Source of the DNA: CAWICD01 sp052267165 | GTDB taxonomy: Bacteria; Vulcanimicrobiota; Vulcanimicrobiia; Vulcanimicrobiales; Vulcanimicrobiaceae | Length of the DNA stretch: 64,000 nt | Assembly: GCA_052267165.1 (NCBI GenBank) | Contig: JBKQHO010000013.1 | Location: 248,001 to 312,000 of the forward strand | Reading direction: 5' to 3' | Part shown: one piece after another, positions 17,635 through 26,597 of the stretch | Numbering within the stretch: the first letter of the stretch is position 1 | Layout of the letters: every line of letters starts with the position of its first letter | Program-made: the position numbers and the translations under genes | The notes under the pieces: generated by a model | The model's database searches: none | Told to the model about the DNA's origin: nothing | The model's input: only the letters and a program-made list of their open reading frames with translations

Positions 17635-20600
17635 ATGAAACTCTGGACGCTCGCCCAACAGGCTCGTAAGCCGCTGCTCTTCGTCGTCGCCTTGCTGGCG
17701 GCGCTCGGAGTCGGCGCCTATCTCGTCGCGCCGCAGAGCATCTTCCCCGCGATCTCGTTCTCGCGCGTCGAGATCTTCGCCTACGCCGGCGACCTGCCGC
17801 CCGAGGCGATGCGCAGTGCCGTCACCCAGCCGCTCGAGGCGGCCCTGCAGTCTCTGCCGGCACTCCACGCGACCCGTTCGTACTCCAATCAAGGCGCCGT
17901 CGAGATCGAGATCGACTTCGATCCCTCGAGCGACCCGCGCGCTGATCTGCAGAACGTCGACGCGGCGGTCGCCGCCGTCCGTCCCAAGCTGCGCGCCGCG
18001 ACCGGCATCGACACGCTCATCGAGAATCCGAACATGGAGCCGGTCGTCTCGTACGCGTTGACGGCGGCCGGGACGTCGCAAGCGGAGTTACGCCATCTCG
18101 TCGAGCAGCGGGTCGTGCCCACCTTCACCGGCACGCCTGGACTGGGGCGGGTCACCGTCTTCGGCGGCCCCGACGTCGAATATCGCGTCACCCTCGATCC
18201 GCGCGCCCTCGCCAAGGTTCGCACCACGGTCGGCGACGTCGCCAAGACGGTCGCCGAAGCCAACGTCACGGCCGCAGCGGGCACGCTCGATCGCGGCGAC
18301 CAGAGCCGCGTGGTCTTCGTCGGCGAAGGGCTCGAAAACGCTCAATCGCTGCGCGAGCTGGCGATTCTCGACCGGGCGAACAATCATTTCGTGCCGCTGC
18401 GCCGGCTCGGAACGGTGTCACGCGGCGCGGGTCCCGCAAGCCAACAAGCTTCGTTCGACGCGCAGCACGCGATCGTGCTGAGCGTCTATCCGGCGATCGG
18501 CGCCGACGCCGTCAGCCTGCAGCGCAACGTCTCGGCGCGCATCCCGCAGCTCCTCGAAGGCTTGCCGCCGGACGTGCGCGCCACGCGCTACTGGGACCAG
18601 ACGCGCTTGATCGTCGCCTCGCAACAGGCACTGCGCGACTCGATCCTCATCGGCGCGCTGCTCGCGCTCATCGTCATCTACGCGTTCTTGCGCAACCTCG
18701 GCATGACGCTGATCGCTGCGGCGGTCATCCCGGTCGCGTTGGCGGTCACGATCCTGTTCATCGAGCGGGCCGGCATGTCGCTCAACCTCATGAGCTTGGG
18801 CGGGTTGGCGATCGCGGTCGGCTTGATCATCGACGAGGTGATCGTCGTGATCGAATCGATCTCGCGAGAGTTCGCTGAAGCGCCCGCCGCGCCGCGCCGC
18901 GCCGCGATCGCCCGGGCGACCGGACGGATCGCGAAGCCGTTGATCGCTTCGACCGCGGCCAACGTCGTCGTGTTCGTGCCGCTCGCGCTACTCTCGGGTA
19001 TTCCCGGATTCTTCTTTCGCTCGCTGGCGCTCACGCTGGCGACGGCGCTGATCGTCTCGATCTTCCTCTCGCTCGGGATCGCGCCGCTCTTGGCGGACAC
19101 GCTGCTGCGCTCGCGCCGGCCGCAACGGGCCGGCTTGCTCGCGCTCGAACCCTGGTACGCGCGCCTGCTGGGTTGGGCGCTCGCGCACGCGCGGATGATT
19201 GTCATTGCGGGCGGCCTCGTGGCGGCTGCGACGATCGTGCTAGCGGCGCGGCTGCCGAGCGACTTTCTGCCGGCGCTCGAAGAGGGCGAGTTCGAGATCA
19301 AGTACACCCTGCCGCCGGGCACGTCGCTCAGCGCCACGGATCGCATTGCGACGCAGATGGAACGCATCATCCTGGGCGATCCGTCCGTCGAAGGCGAAGG
19401 CCGGCTGACGGGCATCGACACCAACGGGCTCGTACCGACGCCGCAGAACGCGGGCACGATTCGCGTCGCGTTGCGTGAGAAAGGCGCCGACCCGTTCGAG
19501 GACGTCTCCGACCGTCTGCGCGACTCGCTGGCCAAGGCCGTTCCCGGCGCGGATTTCGAGTTCCATCAATTACTCGAGGACCAAATCAACGATCTCTCGG
19601 GCGCGCCTGAGCCGATTCAACTTGCCATCTCCGGGCCCGATCAAGCGACGCTGATCGGGATCGCCGACAGTCTGACGGACCGTATCGGCAAGATTCCCGG
19701 CGTGGTCGACCCCTTCGACGGCGTGATCGACGGCAACGAGACGATCCGCGTCACGCCCAAAGCAAACGTGCCCGGCGCCCTGACGCTGGATGCACTCTCG
19801 GACGCGCTCGGCGCACGCATCGACGGCATCGTCGCGACGGAGCTCAGCGACGGCGACACGACCATTCCGGTTCGCGTCAGCGCCGCCGGAACCACGCCTC
19901 GCTCGCTCGGACGTCTCGCCGTCCCGACGGCGAGCGGGCCACGCGCGCTGAACTCGCTCGCAAACATCGGCAAGCCTTCGCGCACGAGCGAAGTGCTCGA
20001 GCAAAACGGTGCGCGCATGCTGCTGGTCACGGCCGGCATCGAAGGCGCGAACCTGTCCGCCGTCATTCCGCGCGTGCAAGAGGCCGTCGCGGCGACGCCG
20101 TTGCGCGCCGGCTACCGCATCGAGCTCGGCGGCGCGTATCAAGCGCAGCAAGCCTCGTTCCGCGAGTTCGCGAGCGTGCTCGGCGTCGCGGTGCTGCTGG
20201 TCTTCCTAGTCCTGCTCGCGACCTTCAACTCGTTCCGGCTGCCGCTCATCGTGCTGGCGACGATCCCGCTTTCGCCGATCGGCGTCGCGCTCGCCCTCAT
20301 GCTGACGCGCACGCCGCTAAACGTCTCGTCTTTCATGGGATTGCTGCTGCTGGTCGGCATCGTCGTGCGCAACGGCATTCTGCTGATCGACGCCGCTAAC
20401 CGGCGCCGCACCCAGGGCGCGACCGTCCACGAAGCGCTGCTCGGCGCAGGGACCGAACGGCTGCGGCCGATCCTGATGACGACGTTTGCCGCGATCGGCG
20501 GCCTGCTGCCGCTGGCGCTCGGCTTCGGCTCGGGATCGGAGATGGAACGCCCGCTGGCAATCGCGGTCATCGGCGGTCTGTCCACGGCAACGGCCTTTAC

Positions 20601-20685
20601 GCTCGTGCTCATTCCGGTGCTCTACGCCGGCATCGCGAAACGCCGCGAGATTCTCGTCGTCGCCAGCGAACCCTCGACCGCGTAA
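17635..20685 (+). CDS. RND family efflux permease (AcrB/CusA-like)
   Basis: 1016 residues from the ATG at 17635 (MKLWTLAQQARKPLLFVVAL), which puts the first membrane helix at the N-terminus as in all RND pumps. The frame is open for 200 bases further upstream, with an in-frame ATG at 17482, but that stretch is low-complexity. Membrane helices 2-6 (about residues 335-500) include GGLAIAVGLIIDEVIVVIE, where the helix-4 proton-relay region carries D-E instead of the usual D-D. The second porter domain begins after about residue 530 and the last helices include LLVGIVVRNGILLIDAANRR. It should export toxic compounds with a periplasmic adaptor and outer-membrane channel. Neither is encoded nearby, so partners must be elsewhere. 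Confidence 0.9.
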   Translation: MKLWTLAQQARKPLLFVVALLAALGVGAYLVAPQSIFPAISFSRVEIFAYAGDLPPEAMRSAVTQPLEAALQSLPALHATRSYSNQGAVEIEIDFDPSSDPRADLQNVDAAVAAVRPKLRAATGIDTLIENPNMEPVVSYALTAAGTSQAELRHLVEQRVVPTFTGTPGLGRVTVFGGPDVEYRVTLDPRALAKVRTTVGDVAKTVAEANVTAAAGTLDRGDQSRVVFVGEGLENAQSLRELAILDRANNHFVPLRRLGTVSRGAGPASQQASFDAQHAIVLSVYPAIGADAVSLQRNVSARIPQLLEGLPPDVRATRYWDQTRLIVASQQALRDSILIGALLALIVIYAFLRNLGMTLIAAAVIPVALAVTILFIERAGMSLNLMSLGGLAIAVGLIIDEVIVVIESISREFAEAPAAPRRAAIARATGRIAKPLIASTAANVVVFVPLALLSGIPGFFFRSLALTLATALIVSIFLSLGIAPLLADTLLRSRRPQRAGLLALEPWYARLLGWALAHARMIVIAGGLVAAATIVLAARLPSDFLPALEEGEFEIKYTLPPGTSLSATDRIATQMERIILGDPSVEGEGRLTGIDTNGLVPTPQNAGTIRVALREKGADPFEDVSDRLRDSLAKAVPGADFEFHQLLEDQINDLSGAPEPIQLAISGPDQATLIGIADSLTDRIGKIPGVVDPFDGVIDGNETIRVTPKANVPGALTLDALSDALGARIDGIVATELSDGDTTIPVRVSAAGTTPRSLGRLAVPTASGPRALNSLANIGKPSRTSEVLEQNGARMLLVTAGIEGANLSAVIPRVQEAVAATPLRAGYRIELGGAYQAQQASFREFASVLGVAVLLVFLVLLATFNSFRLPLIVLATIPLSPIGVALALMLTRTPLNVSSFMGLLLLVGIVVRNGILLIDAANRRRTQGATVHEALLGAGTERLRPILMTTFAAIGGLLPLALGFGSGSEMERPLAIAVIGGLSTATAFTLVLIPVLYAGIAKRREILVVASEPSTA

Positions 20686-20868
20686 GCGACGCGCGGCGCC
20701 TCTCATGGCTTGACGCGGCATCTGTTTGACGTGAAGAGCATTCGGCGGCGCGGCAGGTTAGATAGAGTTGTCGCGAGCCGCAAGCTAGGCACGGGTTGAG
20801 GGCGGGAAACCCCAGCGACGATTCGCGTGAGAGGTTAGCAGCGGCCGGGAGAGCAAGGCCGAGAGCCG

Positions 20869-22056
20869 GTGGGCGAACTCCTGAAGAACCGGCGCTTCCT
20901 GGCGTACTTGCTGACGGCGACGTGCGCCGACGGCGGCTTCTGGATCGCGTACGTCGCACAGGGCTGGCTCGTCCTCAAGCTGACGAACTCGCCCTTTTGG
21001 CTCGGAATCGTGGCCGGCAGCGGACAGGTTCCGTACGCGATCTTCGCGTTGCTCGGCGGATCGCTCGCCGATCGTTTCGACCGGCGGCGCTTGGTCGCCG
21101 GAGGCAACGCGCTGCTCGCGGTCCTGTCGTACGGGACCGCACTGCTGGTCGCGAGCGATCGGATCACGATCGCGTTGCTCGCGTTGCTCGCGTTCGCGGC
21201 CGGCACGATCATCGCGCTCGAGCATCCGGTCGACCGCGCGTGGCTCTACGATCTGGTGAACGGCGAGCAACTGGGACGCGCCATCGCGCTCTCGTCGCTC
21301 GAATGGAGCGTGGCGCGCACGCTGGGCCCCGCGCTCGGTGGCGTCGCGATCGCGTCGTTCGGCGTGGCGGCCGGTTACGCGGCCTATGGCTTCGCGCTGA
21401 TTCCACTAGTCGCGTTCGCGCTGGCGCTAACGCTCCCTCGCGCTTCGGGCGGCGCTAGGCGGGAACCGACGGCCGCCGTGCAACGCGAGGACGCGCCGCA
21501 AGGCGTCATCCTTCCGTTTTCGCTGCTGATCGCGACATTCACGATCGGCATCTCGCCGTACATCGCGCTGCTGCCGGACATCGCCAAGAACGGCCTGCAC
21601 CTCGGCGCGAGCGGCTATGGGCTGCTCTCGGCCTGCGGCGGCGCGGGGGCGATGGCGGGGGCGCTCGCGCTCATCTGGCTGGGCGAATCGCGCCGCAAGG
21701 GACGGATCGTGACGCTCGCGATGTTCGCCGGCGCGCTGCTGCTGATCGCCTTCACGCAGACGCGCGACGTGCGCGTGGCCGCCGCGCTCGCCTTCGCGAT
21801 GGGCGCGGTCGACACATGCATGTACGCGCTGGCGAATACCTACGTGCAGGAGTGCACGCGCGACGACCGGCGCGGCCGAGCCAACGGCATCTTCACGCTT
21901 GCTTTTTTGGGGGGAATCCCCGTGGGCAACCTCGCCCTCGGCGTGCTGGCCGGGCGCGTCGGCAGCGATGCCGCCCTGGCCGCGAGCGCTGCGACGTGTT
22001 GCCTGGCCTGCGCCGTCTTCTGGTTCGCCGCGCCCCGGGCTCGCGAGGCGGGCTGA
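20869..22056 (+). CDS. MFS transporter (EntS/MFS_3-like)
   Basis: 395 residues with about 12 membrane segments. The N-terminal half contains the MFS loop motif as GGSLADRFDRRRLVAGGN (G-x3-D-R-x-x-R-R), with the pattern typical of the enterobactin-exporter-like MFS_3 group. The C-terminal half has YVQECTRDDRRGRANGIFTLAFLGG, the equivalent of the conserved cytoplasmic helix region. The start is a GTG at 20869 and the preceding gap from the RND gene is 183 bases. The substrate is unknown. The selO gene follows after 55 bases. Confidence 0.85.
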   Translation: MGELLKNRRFLAYLLTATCADGGFWIAYVAQGWLVLKLTNSPFWLGIVAGSGQVPYAIFALLGGSLADRFDRRRLVAGGNALLAVLSYGTALLVASDRITIALLALLAFAAGTIIALEHPVDRAWLYDLVNGEQLGRAIALSSLEWSVARTLGPALGGVAIASFGVAAGYAAYGFALIPLVAFALALTLPRASGGARREPTAAVQREDAPQGVILPFSLLIATFTIGISPYIALLPDIAKNGLHLGASGYGLLSACGGAGAMAGALALIWLGESRRKGRIVTLAMFAGALLLIAFTQTRDVRVAAALAFAMGAVDTCMYALANTYVQECTRDDRRGRANGIFTLAFLGGIPVGNLALGVLAGRVGSDAALAASAATCCLACAVFWFAAPRAREAG

Positions 22057-22111
22057 CCGGCGACGGCGGGTAAGCGCAACGAAGTCGGGGCCGCTTCGGT
22101 CCCCATGGGGT

Positions 22112-23608
22112 ATGGATGCCGCGATAGCACCGCCGCGCGGTGCGCTCGAAGACCTGCTCGTAAGCGACGGATACGCCGCGCTCGGCGAGCGCTTCGTCGA
22201 GCGCCGCTCGCCGACGCCGCTCTCGAATCCATACTTGGTCGCTTTCAACCCCGACGTCGCCGCGCTGTTGAACTTGGACGAGGGCGAAGCGACTCGCGCC
22301 GAGTTCTTGCGCTTGATCTCCGGCGGCGCGCGCTTTGCGTCGGTCGAGCCGTACGCGGCCGTCTACGCCGGGCACCAATTCGGCTATTACGTCTCGCGTC
22401 TGGGCGACGGCCGCGCGATCGCGCTCGGCGAGATCGGGAACGGGGCCGGCGAGCGCTTCGAATGGCAGCTCAAGGGCGCGGGGCGCACGGCCTTCTCGCG
22501 CTTCGCCGACGGGCGCGCCGTGCTGCGTTCGACGATCCGCGAATATCTGTGCAGCGAGGCGATGCACCAGCTCGGCATTCCGACGACGCGAGCGCTCGCG
22601 ATCGCGGGAAGCGACGAACTTGTCTTTCGCGAGCAGCCCGAGAGCGCGGCGGTGCTTTCACGGATCGCGCCCTCGCACGTGCGTTTCGGCACGTTCGAAT
22701 ACTTCCACTACGCGGGCGAACGCGAAGCCGTGCGCGAGCTTGCCGACGCGACGATCGAGCGCTACTTCGCCGAAGCCGCGGCGCAGAGCAGCGGTGCGCG
22801 CTATGCGCTCTTCCTGCGCGAGGTTGCGATTCGCACCGCGCGCTTGATCGCCCAGTGGCAGGCGGCCGGCTTCGAGCACGGCGTGCTCAACACGGACAAC
22901 ATGTCGGTGCTCGGCCTGACCATCGACTACGGGCCATTCGGTTTCATGGAAGCCTACGACCCGGGCTGGGTCTGCAATCATTCGGACGATGGCGGCCGCT
23001 ACGCTTTCGACCGTCAGCCGGCGATCGGCTTGTGGAACTGCGGGGCGCTCGGTATCGCGCTCTCATCGCTGCTCTCCGAAGCAGACGTGCGCGACGCGCT
23101 CGAAGCGTACGCCCCCGCCTTCGAGGCGAGCTACGCCCAGTTGCTGCGCGCGAAATTCGGCCTGCGCGAAGAACTGCCCGGCGACGCCGCGCTGTTCGCC
23201 GACGCTCTGCGCCTGCTGGCCGATGCTCGCGGCGACTATCCCGGGTTCTTCCGGGCGCTGTGCGCGCTCGAGGCCAGCCGCGGTCCCGGCGACGCGGCGC
23301 TCGACGCGCGGTTCGCGGAGCATGCAGGCTGGCCGCTCTGGCGCGAGCGGTACCGAGCGCGGCTGGCCCAGGAGCGGGTCGGCGCAGTCGAGCGGCGCGC
23401 CACGATGCAGCGGGTCAACCCGAAGTTTGTGCTACGTGGCCACCTGGCCCAGGGGGCCATCGCCGCCGCGCAGCGCCGCGACTTCAGTGAATTAGCCCGG
23501 CTTCAGGCCGTCTTGCGCCGACCCTTCGACGAGCAGCCGGAAAACGACGCCTACGCCGAGCCGCCTCCCGAGGGGACGCCGCCGCTGGTCATCGGCTGCT
23601 CGTCATGA
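22112..23608 (+). CDS. selO: Protein adenylyltransferase SelO (YdiU/UPF0061)
   Basis: 498 residues, normal bacterial length. SelO motifs appear in order: SNPYLVAFNPDVAALLNL, YAGHQFGYYVSRLGDGRAIALGE, KGAGRTAFSRFADGRAVLRSTIREYL, and NTDNMSVLGLTIDYGPFGFM, which holds the metal-binding Asn and the catalytic Asp. The C-terminus ends VIGCSS, the cysteine form of the short tail where eukaryotic SelO has selenocysteine. SelO is a pseudokinase-fold enzyme that transfers AMP to Ser/Thr/Tyr of target proteins and is linked to oxidative stress. The ATG at 22112 was chosen; the frame stays open further upstream into the MFS gene. Confidence 0.95.
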   Translation: MDAAIAPPRGALEDLLVSDGYAALGERFVERRSPTPLSNPYLVAFNPDVAALLNLDEGEATRAEFLRLISGGARFASVEPYAAVYAGHQFGYYVSRLGDGRAIALGEIGNGAGERFEWQLKGAGRTAFSRFADGRAVLRSTIREYLCSEAMHQLGIPTTRALAIAGSDELVFREQPESAAVLSRIAPSHVRFGTFEYFHYAGEREAVRELADATIERYFAEAAAQSSGARYALFLREVAIRTARLIAQWQAAGFEHGVLNTDNMSVLGLTIDYGPFGFMEAYDPGWVCNHSDDGGRYAFDRQPAIGLWNCGALGIALSSLLSEADVRDALEAYAPAFEASYAQLLRAKFGLREELPGDAALFADALRLLADARGDYPGFFRALCALEASRGPGDAALDARFAEHAGWPLWRERYRARLAQERVGAVERRATMQRVNPKFVLRGHLAQGAIAAAQRRDFSELARLQAVLRRPFDEQPENDAYAEPPPEGTPPLVIGCSS

Positions 23609-23737
23609 GACTTTTCACGACGGGGAGAATCGCGCCGGGGTCATAAAGAGAGGTGCGAAACGCCACTACTACCGCGAGCCTCAGGATGGCCGAAGTCGTC
23701 GTGGCGCAGGGGCTCTCTTGCTTCCTGACACGGTTGT

Positions 23738-23772
23738 GGCCGGGGCGCATTCGAGGGCGCCGCGGCCTTTTT
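23738..23772 (+). terminator. Rho-independent terminator after selO
   Basis: An 11-base arm (23738-23748) pairs with 23757-23767 with one mismatch around an eight-base loop, followed by five T. It separates selO from the Rieske/cytochrome b operon. Confidence 0.6.
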
Positions 23773-23830
23773 CTGACGTCAAATGCAGGGACCGAGCTTG
23801 ACCGCGCCGCGGGCGCGTGGTGAGGAAACA

Positions 23831-24490
23831 GTGGGATTACACGAAGCACAGGCTTATAAAGACCCGGGCACCCCCGAGGAGCAATCCCGGAGGCAGTTCC
23901 TGGCCAATGCGACCCTCGCGGTCGGCGGCATCATCGGGCTCGTCGTAGCGATCCCATGCGTGACCTCCCTCATCCCGGAGTCGCTCATCTCGCCGGACAA
24001 GTCCGCGGGCGGCACGTGGGCGCCGATCTCCGACGCCGACTTCGCGTCGTTGCAGAAGAGCACGGACAATCCGATCAAGATCAGCTTCAATTTCAAGTAT
24101 GCGGACGGCTACTTCCCCCCGGCGGAGGACGAACAGTTCGTGTGGGCCGTCAAGCTCACGCCCGATCAGGAACAAAACTTCAAGCAGACGCGACCTGACC
24201 TGTTCAAGCCCGGCGAAGAAGTCGGTTACCCCGCCGTAACGATGGGCTTCGTGCTCTTCAGCTCCATCTGTCCGCACCTCGGCTGCCGCTTCAACTGGAC
24301 CCCCGAAGCCAAGCGCTTCATCTGCCCGTGCCACGGTTCGCAGTTCGGGGTCGAAGGGAACTACCTCGCCGGACCCGCGCCGCGTGGGCTCGACCCGCTC
24401 CCCTTCCGCGAGCAGAACGGCAAAGCCGAAGTGACGTGGATTCAGTACAAATCCGGGCAGCCGGCTCGCGTGATCGTCTCGTACAGCTAG
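23831..24490 (+). CDS. qcrA: Menaquinol-cytochrome c reductase Rieske iron-sulfur subunit
   Basis: 219 residues from the GTG at 23831, chosen because TGAGGA lies just upstream. The N-terminus carries a twin-arginine-like motif SRRQFLANATLAVGG followed by a membrane anchor. The two Rieske cluster motifs are intact: CPHLGCRF and CPCHGSQF (Cys and His ligands plus the disulphide Cys residues). The soluble domain should face outside the cytoplasmic membrane and pass electrons from menaquinol to the cytochrome c domain. TatA/TatC encoded at 13.5 kb would be needed for export. It is followed after 15 bases by the cytochrome b-c fusion. Confidence 0.95.
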   Translation: MGLHEAQAYKDPGTPEEQSRRQFLANATLAVGGIIGLVVAIPCVTSLIPESLISPDKSAGGTWAPISDADFASLQKSTDNPIKISFNFKYADGYFPPAEDEQFVWAVKLTPDQEQNFKQTRPDLFKPGEEVGYPAVTMGFVLFSSICPHLGCRFNWTPEAKRFICPCHGSQFGVEGNYLAGPAPRGLDPLPFREQNGKAEVTWIQYKSGQPARVIVSYS

Positions 24491-24505
24491 ACAAAGGGAT
24501 CGACC

Positions 24506-26029
24506 TTGAGCGTCTTGACATGGATCGAACAGCGCACCGGGCTCGTCAGTCAGGTCAATGAGTTCCTGACCGAGGACGTGCCGGGCGGCGCAAGTTACTG
24601 GTATATCTTCGGGAGCGCGACGATCTTCGCGATGATCTTACAGATCGTCACGGGGATCTTCCTGACGTTCTACTACGCGCCGTCGACCGCGTCGGCGTGG
24701 GAGTCCACCGACTACATCTACAAGCACGTGCCACTCGGGTCGTTCGTGCTGAGCCTCCACTTCTGGGGCTCGACGGCGATGATCGCGCTGCTCTTCATGC
24801 ACTTGCTGCAAACGCTGCTATGGGGAGCGTACAAAGCGCCGCGCGAGATCATGTGGGTGCTCGGCGTGCTGATGCTGATCTTCACGCTCGTGCTCGGCCT
24901 CACCGGCTACCTGCTGCCCTGGGACATGAACGCGTACTTCGCTTCGCAGGTCGCGATCAACATCGCGTCCTCCGTGCCCATAGTCGGGAGCGCGACGCAG
25001 CAGTTCTTGAGCGGCGGCGCCGGCATGGGAACGCTGACGATCAATCGCTTCTTCGGGCTGCACGTGTGGCTGATGCCGGCACTCCTCGTCGTGCTCGCCG
25101 TCGGACATCTGGTCATCTTCCGCCACAACGGCTCGGCCGGACCGCCGGTCGACGTCGATCTCAAGAAGCTTCCACAAGGTCGCTTCTGGCCCAACCAGAT
25201 GTTCATGGACGCGGCCGCCTCGTTCGTCGTGTTCGCGATCATGGTGCTGCTCTCGATCTTCGCACCGCCGCCGCTGGACATCAAGGCCGACCCGACGCAA
25301 AAGTTCATCGCGTATCCGGCCTGGTATTTCCTCGCCCTCTACGGCTTGCTGCGAATCGCGGGACAAGCGCCTGCTGCGATTCTGCCGATCGCCAATCTGT
25401 TGGCGACGGTCGTCATCCCGGGCGTGCTGGTGCTGATCCTGATCCTCTTACCGTGGCTCGATCGTAACCCCAGCCGTCAGCTCAGCCGCCGTCCTTGGAT
25501 TCTCGGCTGCACGGCGCTCGTCGTCGTGGTCGCGGTCGTGCTCTCGACCTACAGCCAGCTCGCGATTCAGAAGGAACAAGCCGAGACGGCCGCACCTTCC
25601 GCCGCCGTCGCCGCTCCGGTCGCCGCTCCGGTCGCCGGTTCGGCGGCGGGCGCGGCCGGAGCCGGAAATGGCGCGGTCGCGGGCTCGGGCGGTTCCGCGT
25701 CGGGTGCTCTCGCCGCCGGCGGCAAGGTCTACGCGCAGAGCTGCGCGGGCTGCCACCAAGCTAACGGCGCGGGTTCGCCCGGAGCGTTCCCGCCGCTGGC
25801 CGGAAACTCGTACGTTACCGGCGCTCCGAAGCAAGTGATCCACACCGTGCTCTACGGTCTCAACGGCGCGATCCAAGTCGGAGGCAAGCCGTACAACGGC
25901 GTTATGCCGCCGTGGAAGGGTCAGCTCTCGAACGCGGACGTCGCCAACGTGATCACCTACATCCGCGGCTCGTGGGGCAACAAAGCCGGCGCGGTGACCG
26001 AAGCGGACGTCGCTAAGGTCACGAAGTAA
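24506..26029 (+). CDS. qcrB: Cytochrome b subunit fused to a C-terminal cytochrome c domain
   Basis: 507 residues from a TTG start with AAAGGGA upstream. Residues 1-210 are cytochrome b6-like: the heme-ligand pairs are LHFWGSTAMIALLFMH (13 residues apart) and LHVWLMPALLVVLAVGH (14 apart, the b6-type spacing). The subunit IV-like part follows (WPNQMFMDAAASFVVF, then AYPAWYFLALYGLLR, the PEWYF position written PAWYF). After the last helix comes an Ala/Gly/Pro-rich linker (about residues 360-400). Then a cytochrome c domain follows with CAGCH at residues 413-417 and the Met ligand in VMPPWKG. The enzyme oxidises menaquinol with QcrA. Fusion of the whole b subunit to c is uncommon; in Bacillus only subunit IV is fused to c. 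Confidence 0.93.
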   Translation: MSVLTWIEQRTGLVSQVNEFLTEDVPGGASYWYIFGSATIFAMILQIVTGIFLTFYYAPSTASAWESTDYIYKHVPLGSFVLSLHFWGSTAMIALLFMHLLQTLLWGAYKAPREIMWVLGVLMLIFTLVLGLTGYLLPWDMNAYFASQVAINIASSVPIVGSATQQFLSGGAGMGTLTINRFFGLHVWLMPALLVVLAVGHLVIFRHNGSAGPPVDVDLKKLPQGRFWPNQMFMDAAASFVVFAIMVLLSIFAPPPLDIKADPTQKFIAYPAWYFLALYGLLRIAGQAPAAILPIANLLATVVIPGVLVLILILLPWLDRNPSRQLSRRPWILGCTALVVVVAVVLSTYSQLAIQKEQAETAAPSAAVAAPVAAPVAGSAAGAAGAGNGAVAGSGGSASGALAAGGKVYAQSCAGCHQANGAGSPGAFPPLAGNSYVTGAPKQVIHTVLYGLNGAIQVGGKPYNGVMPPWKGQLSNADVANVITYIRGSWGNKAGAVTEADVAKVTK

Positions 26030-26057
26030 TCCCCGCCGGGATCCGCGAGTGAGTTAA

Positions 26058-26093
26058 AAGAGGCGAGACCGCACGGATGCGGCCTCGCCTCTT
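26058..26093 (+). terminator. Strong hairpin terminator of the qcr operon
   Basis: A 15-base stem (26058-26072 with 26079-26093, one mismatch) around a six-base loop lies 29 bases after the cytochrome b-c stop. It is followed by a short pyrimidine-rich stretch rather than a clean T-run. It may also serve the convergent small secreted-protein gene. Confidence 0.75.
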
Positions 26094-26120
26094 GCTTTCC
26101 CCGAAATGTGCGGCGGCGAC

Positions 26121-26471
26121 TTATGCGCCGGGCTGCGTGCGCAGGTTGTGCTTGTCGAAGTAGATGCGATTCGAGTTGCGGTTGAGCTCGCGATTGAGCT
26201 GGGCTTTCTGGCCGGGCGTCAAGTGACCGCCGTCCGCGTGCAGGTCGTGGCGCCGTTGTGCGTTGATCGCGTCGAGGTGATTTTCGACGCGATTATATTC
26301 GCCGTAGGTGAGCTGGCCGCTGTGCACGCCTTGTGCGATGCGCCCTTGCTGGCGGTCGACCCGGTTGTAGACTTCGCCGGCCTGCGCCGCGAGCGGCACC
26401 GTCGCGGCGGTGAGCACGCCGGCGGTCATCAGCGCGGCGAGCACTTTGCGGTGGAAAATTGCGTTGATCAT
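26121..26471 (-). CDS. Small secreted protein with signal peptide
   Basis: 116 residues with a good Shine-Dalgarno (AAAGGA) seven bases before the ATG. The N-terminus MINAIFHRKVLAALMTAGVL... ends in an Ala-x-Ala cleavage region (VPLAAQAGE). The mature part has two related helical units: NRVDRQQGRIAQGVHSGQLT and NRELNRNSNRIYFDKHN around the repeated G-x-L-T-x-G/P-E/Q pattern (SGQLTYGEYNRVE, GGHLTPGQKAQLN). Similar small periplasmic proteins with a QxRIxxGVxSGxLT core are widespread and uncharacterised. It is probably a helical periplasmic protein of unknown role. Confidence 0.75.
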   Translation of the reverse strand: MINAIFHRKVLAALMTAGVLTAATVPLAAQAGEVYNRVDRQQGRIAQGVHSGQLTYGEYNRVENHLDAINAQRRHDLHADGGHLTPGQKAQLNRELNRNSNRIYFDKHNLRTQPGA

Positions 26472-26597
26472 GGCAGTCCTTTCGTAGGTGCACGCGAGCT
26501 GGTGAGTTTGCGTGCGGTGAGCATGCCCAATGATACGCGGTATCGGCCTGCGATGGAGCCGCGCGAAGCGTTTTCTAAGCGCCGCTTAAGCGCGCTC

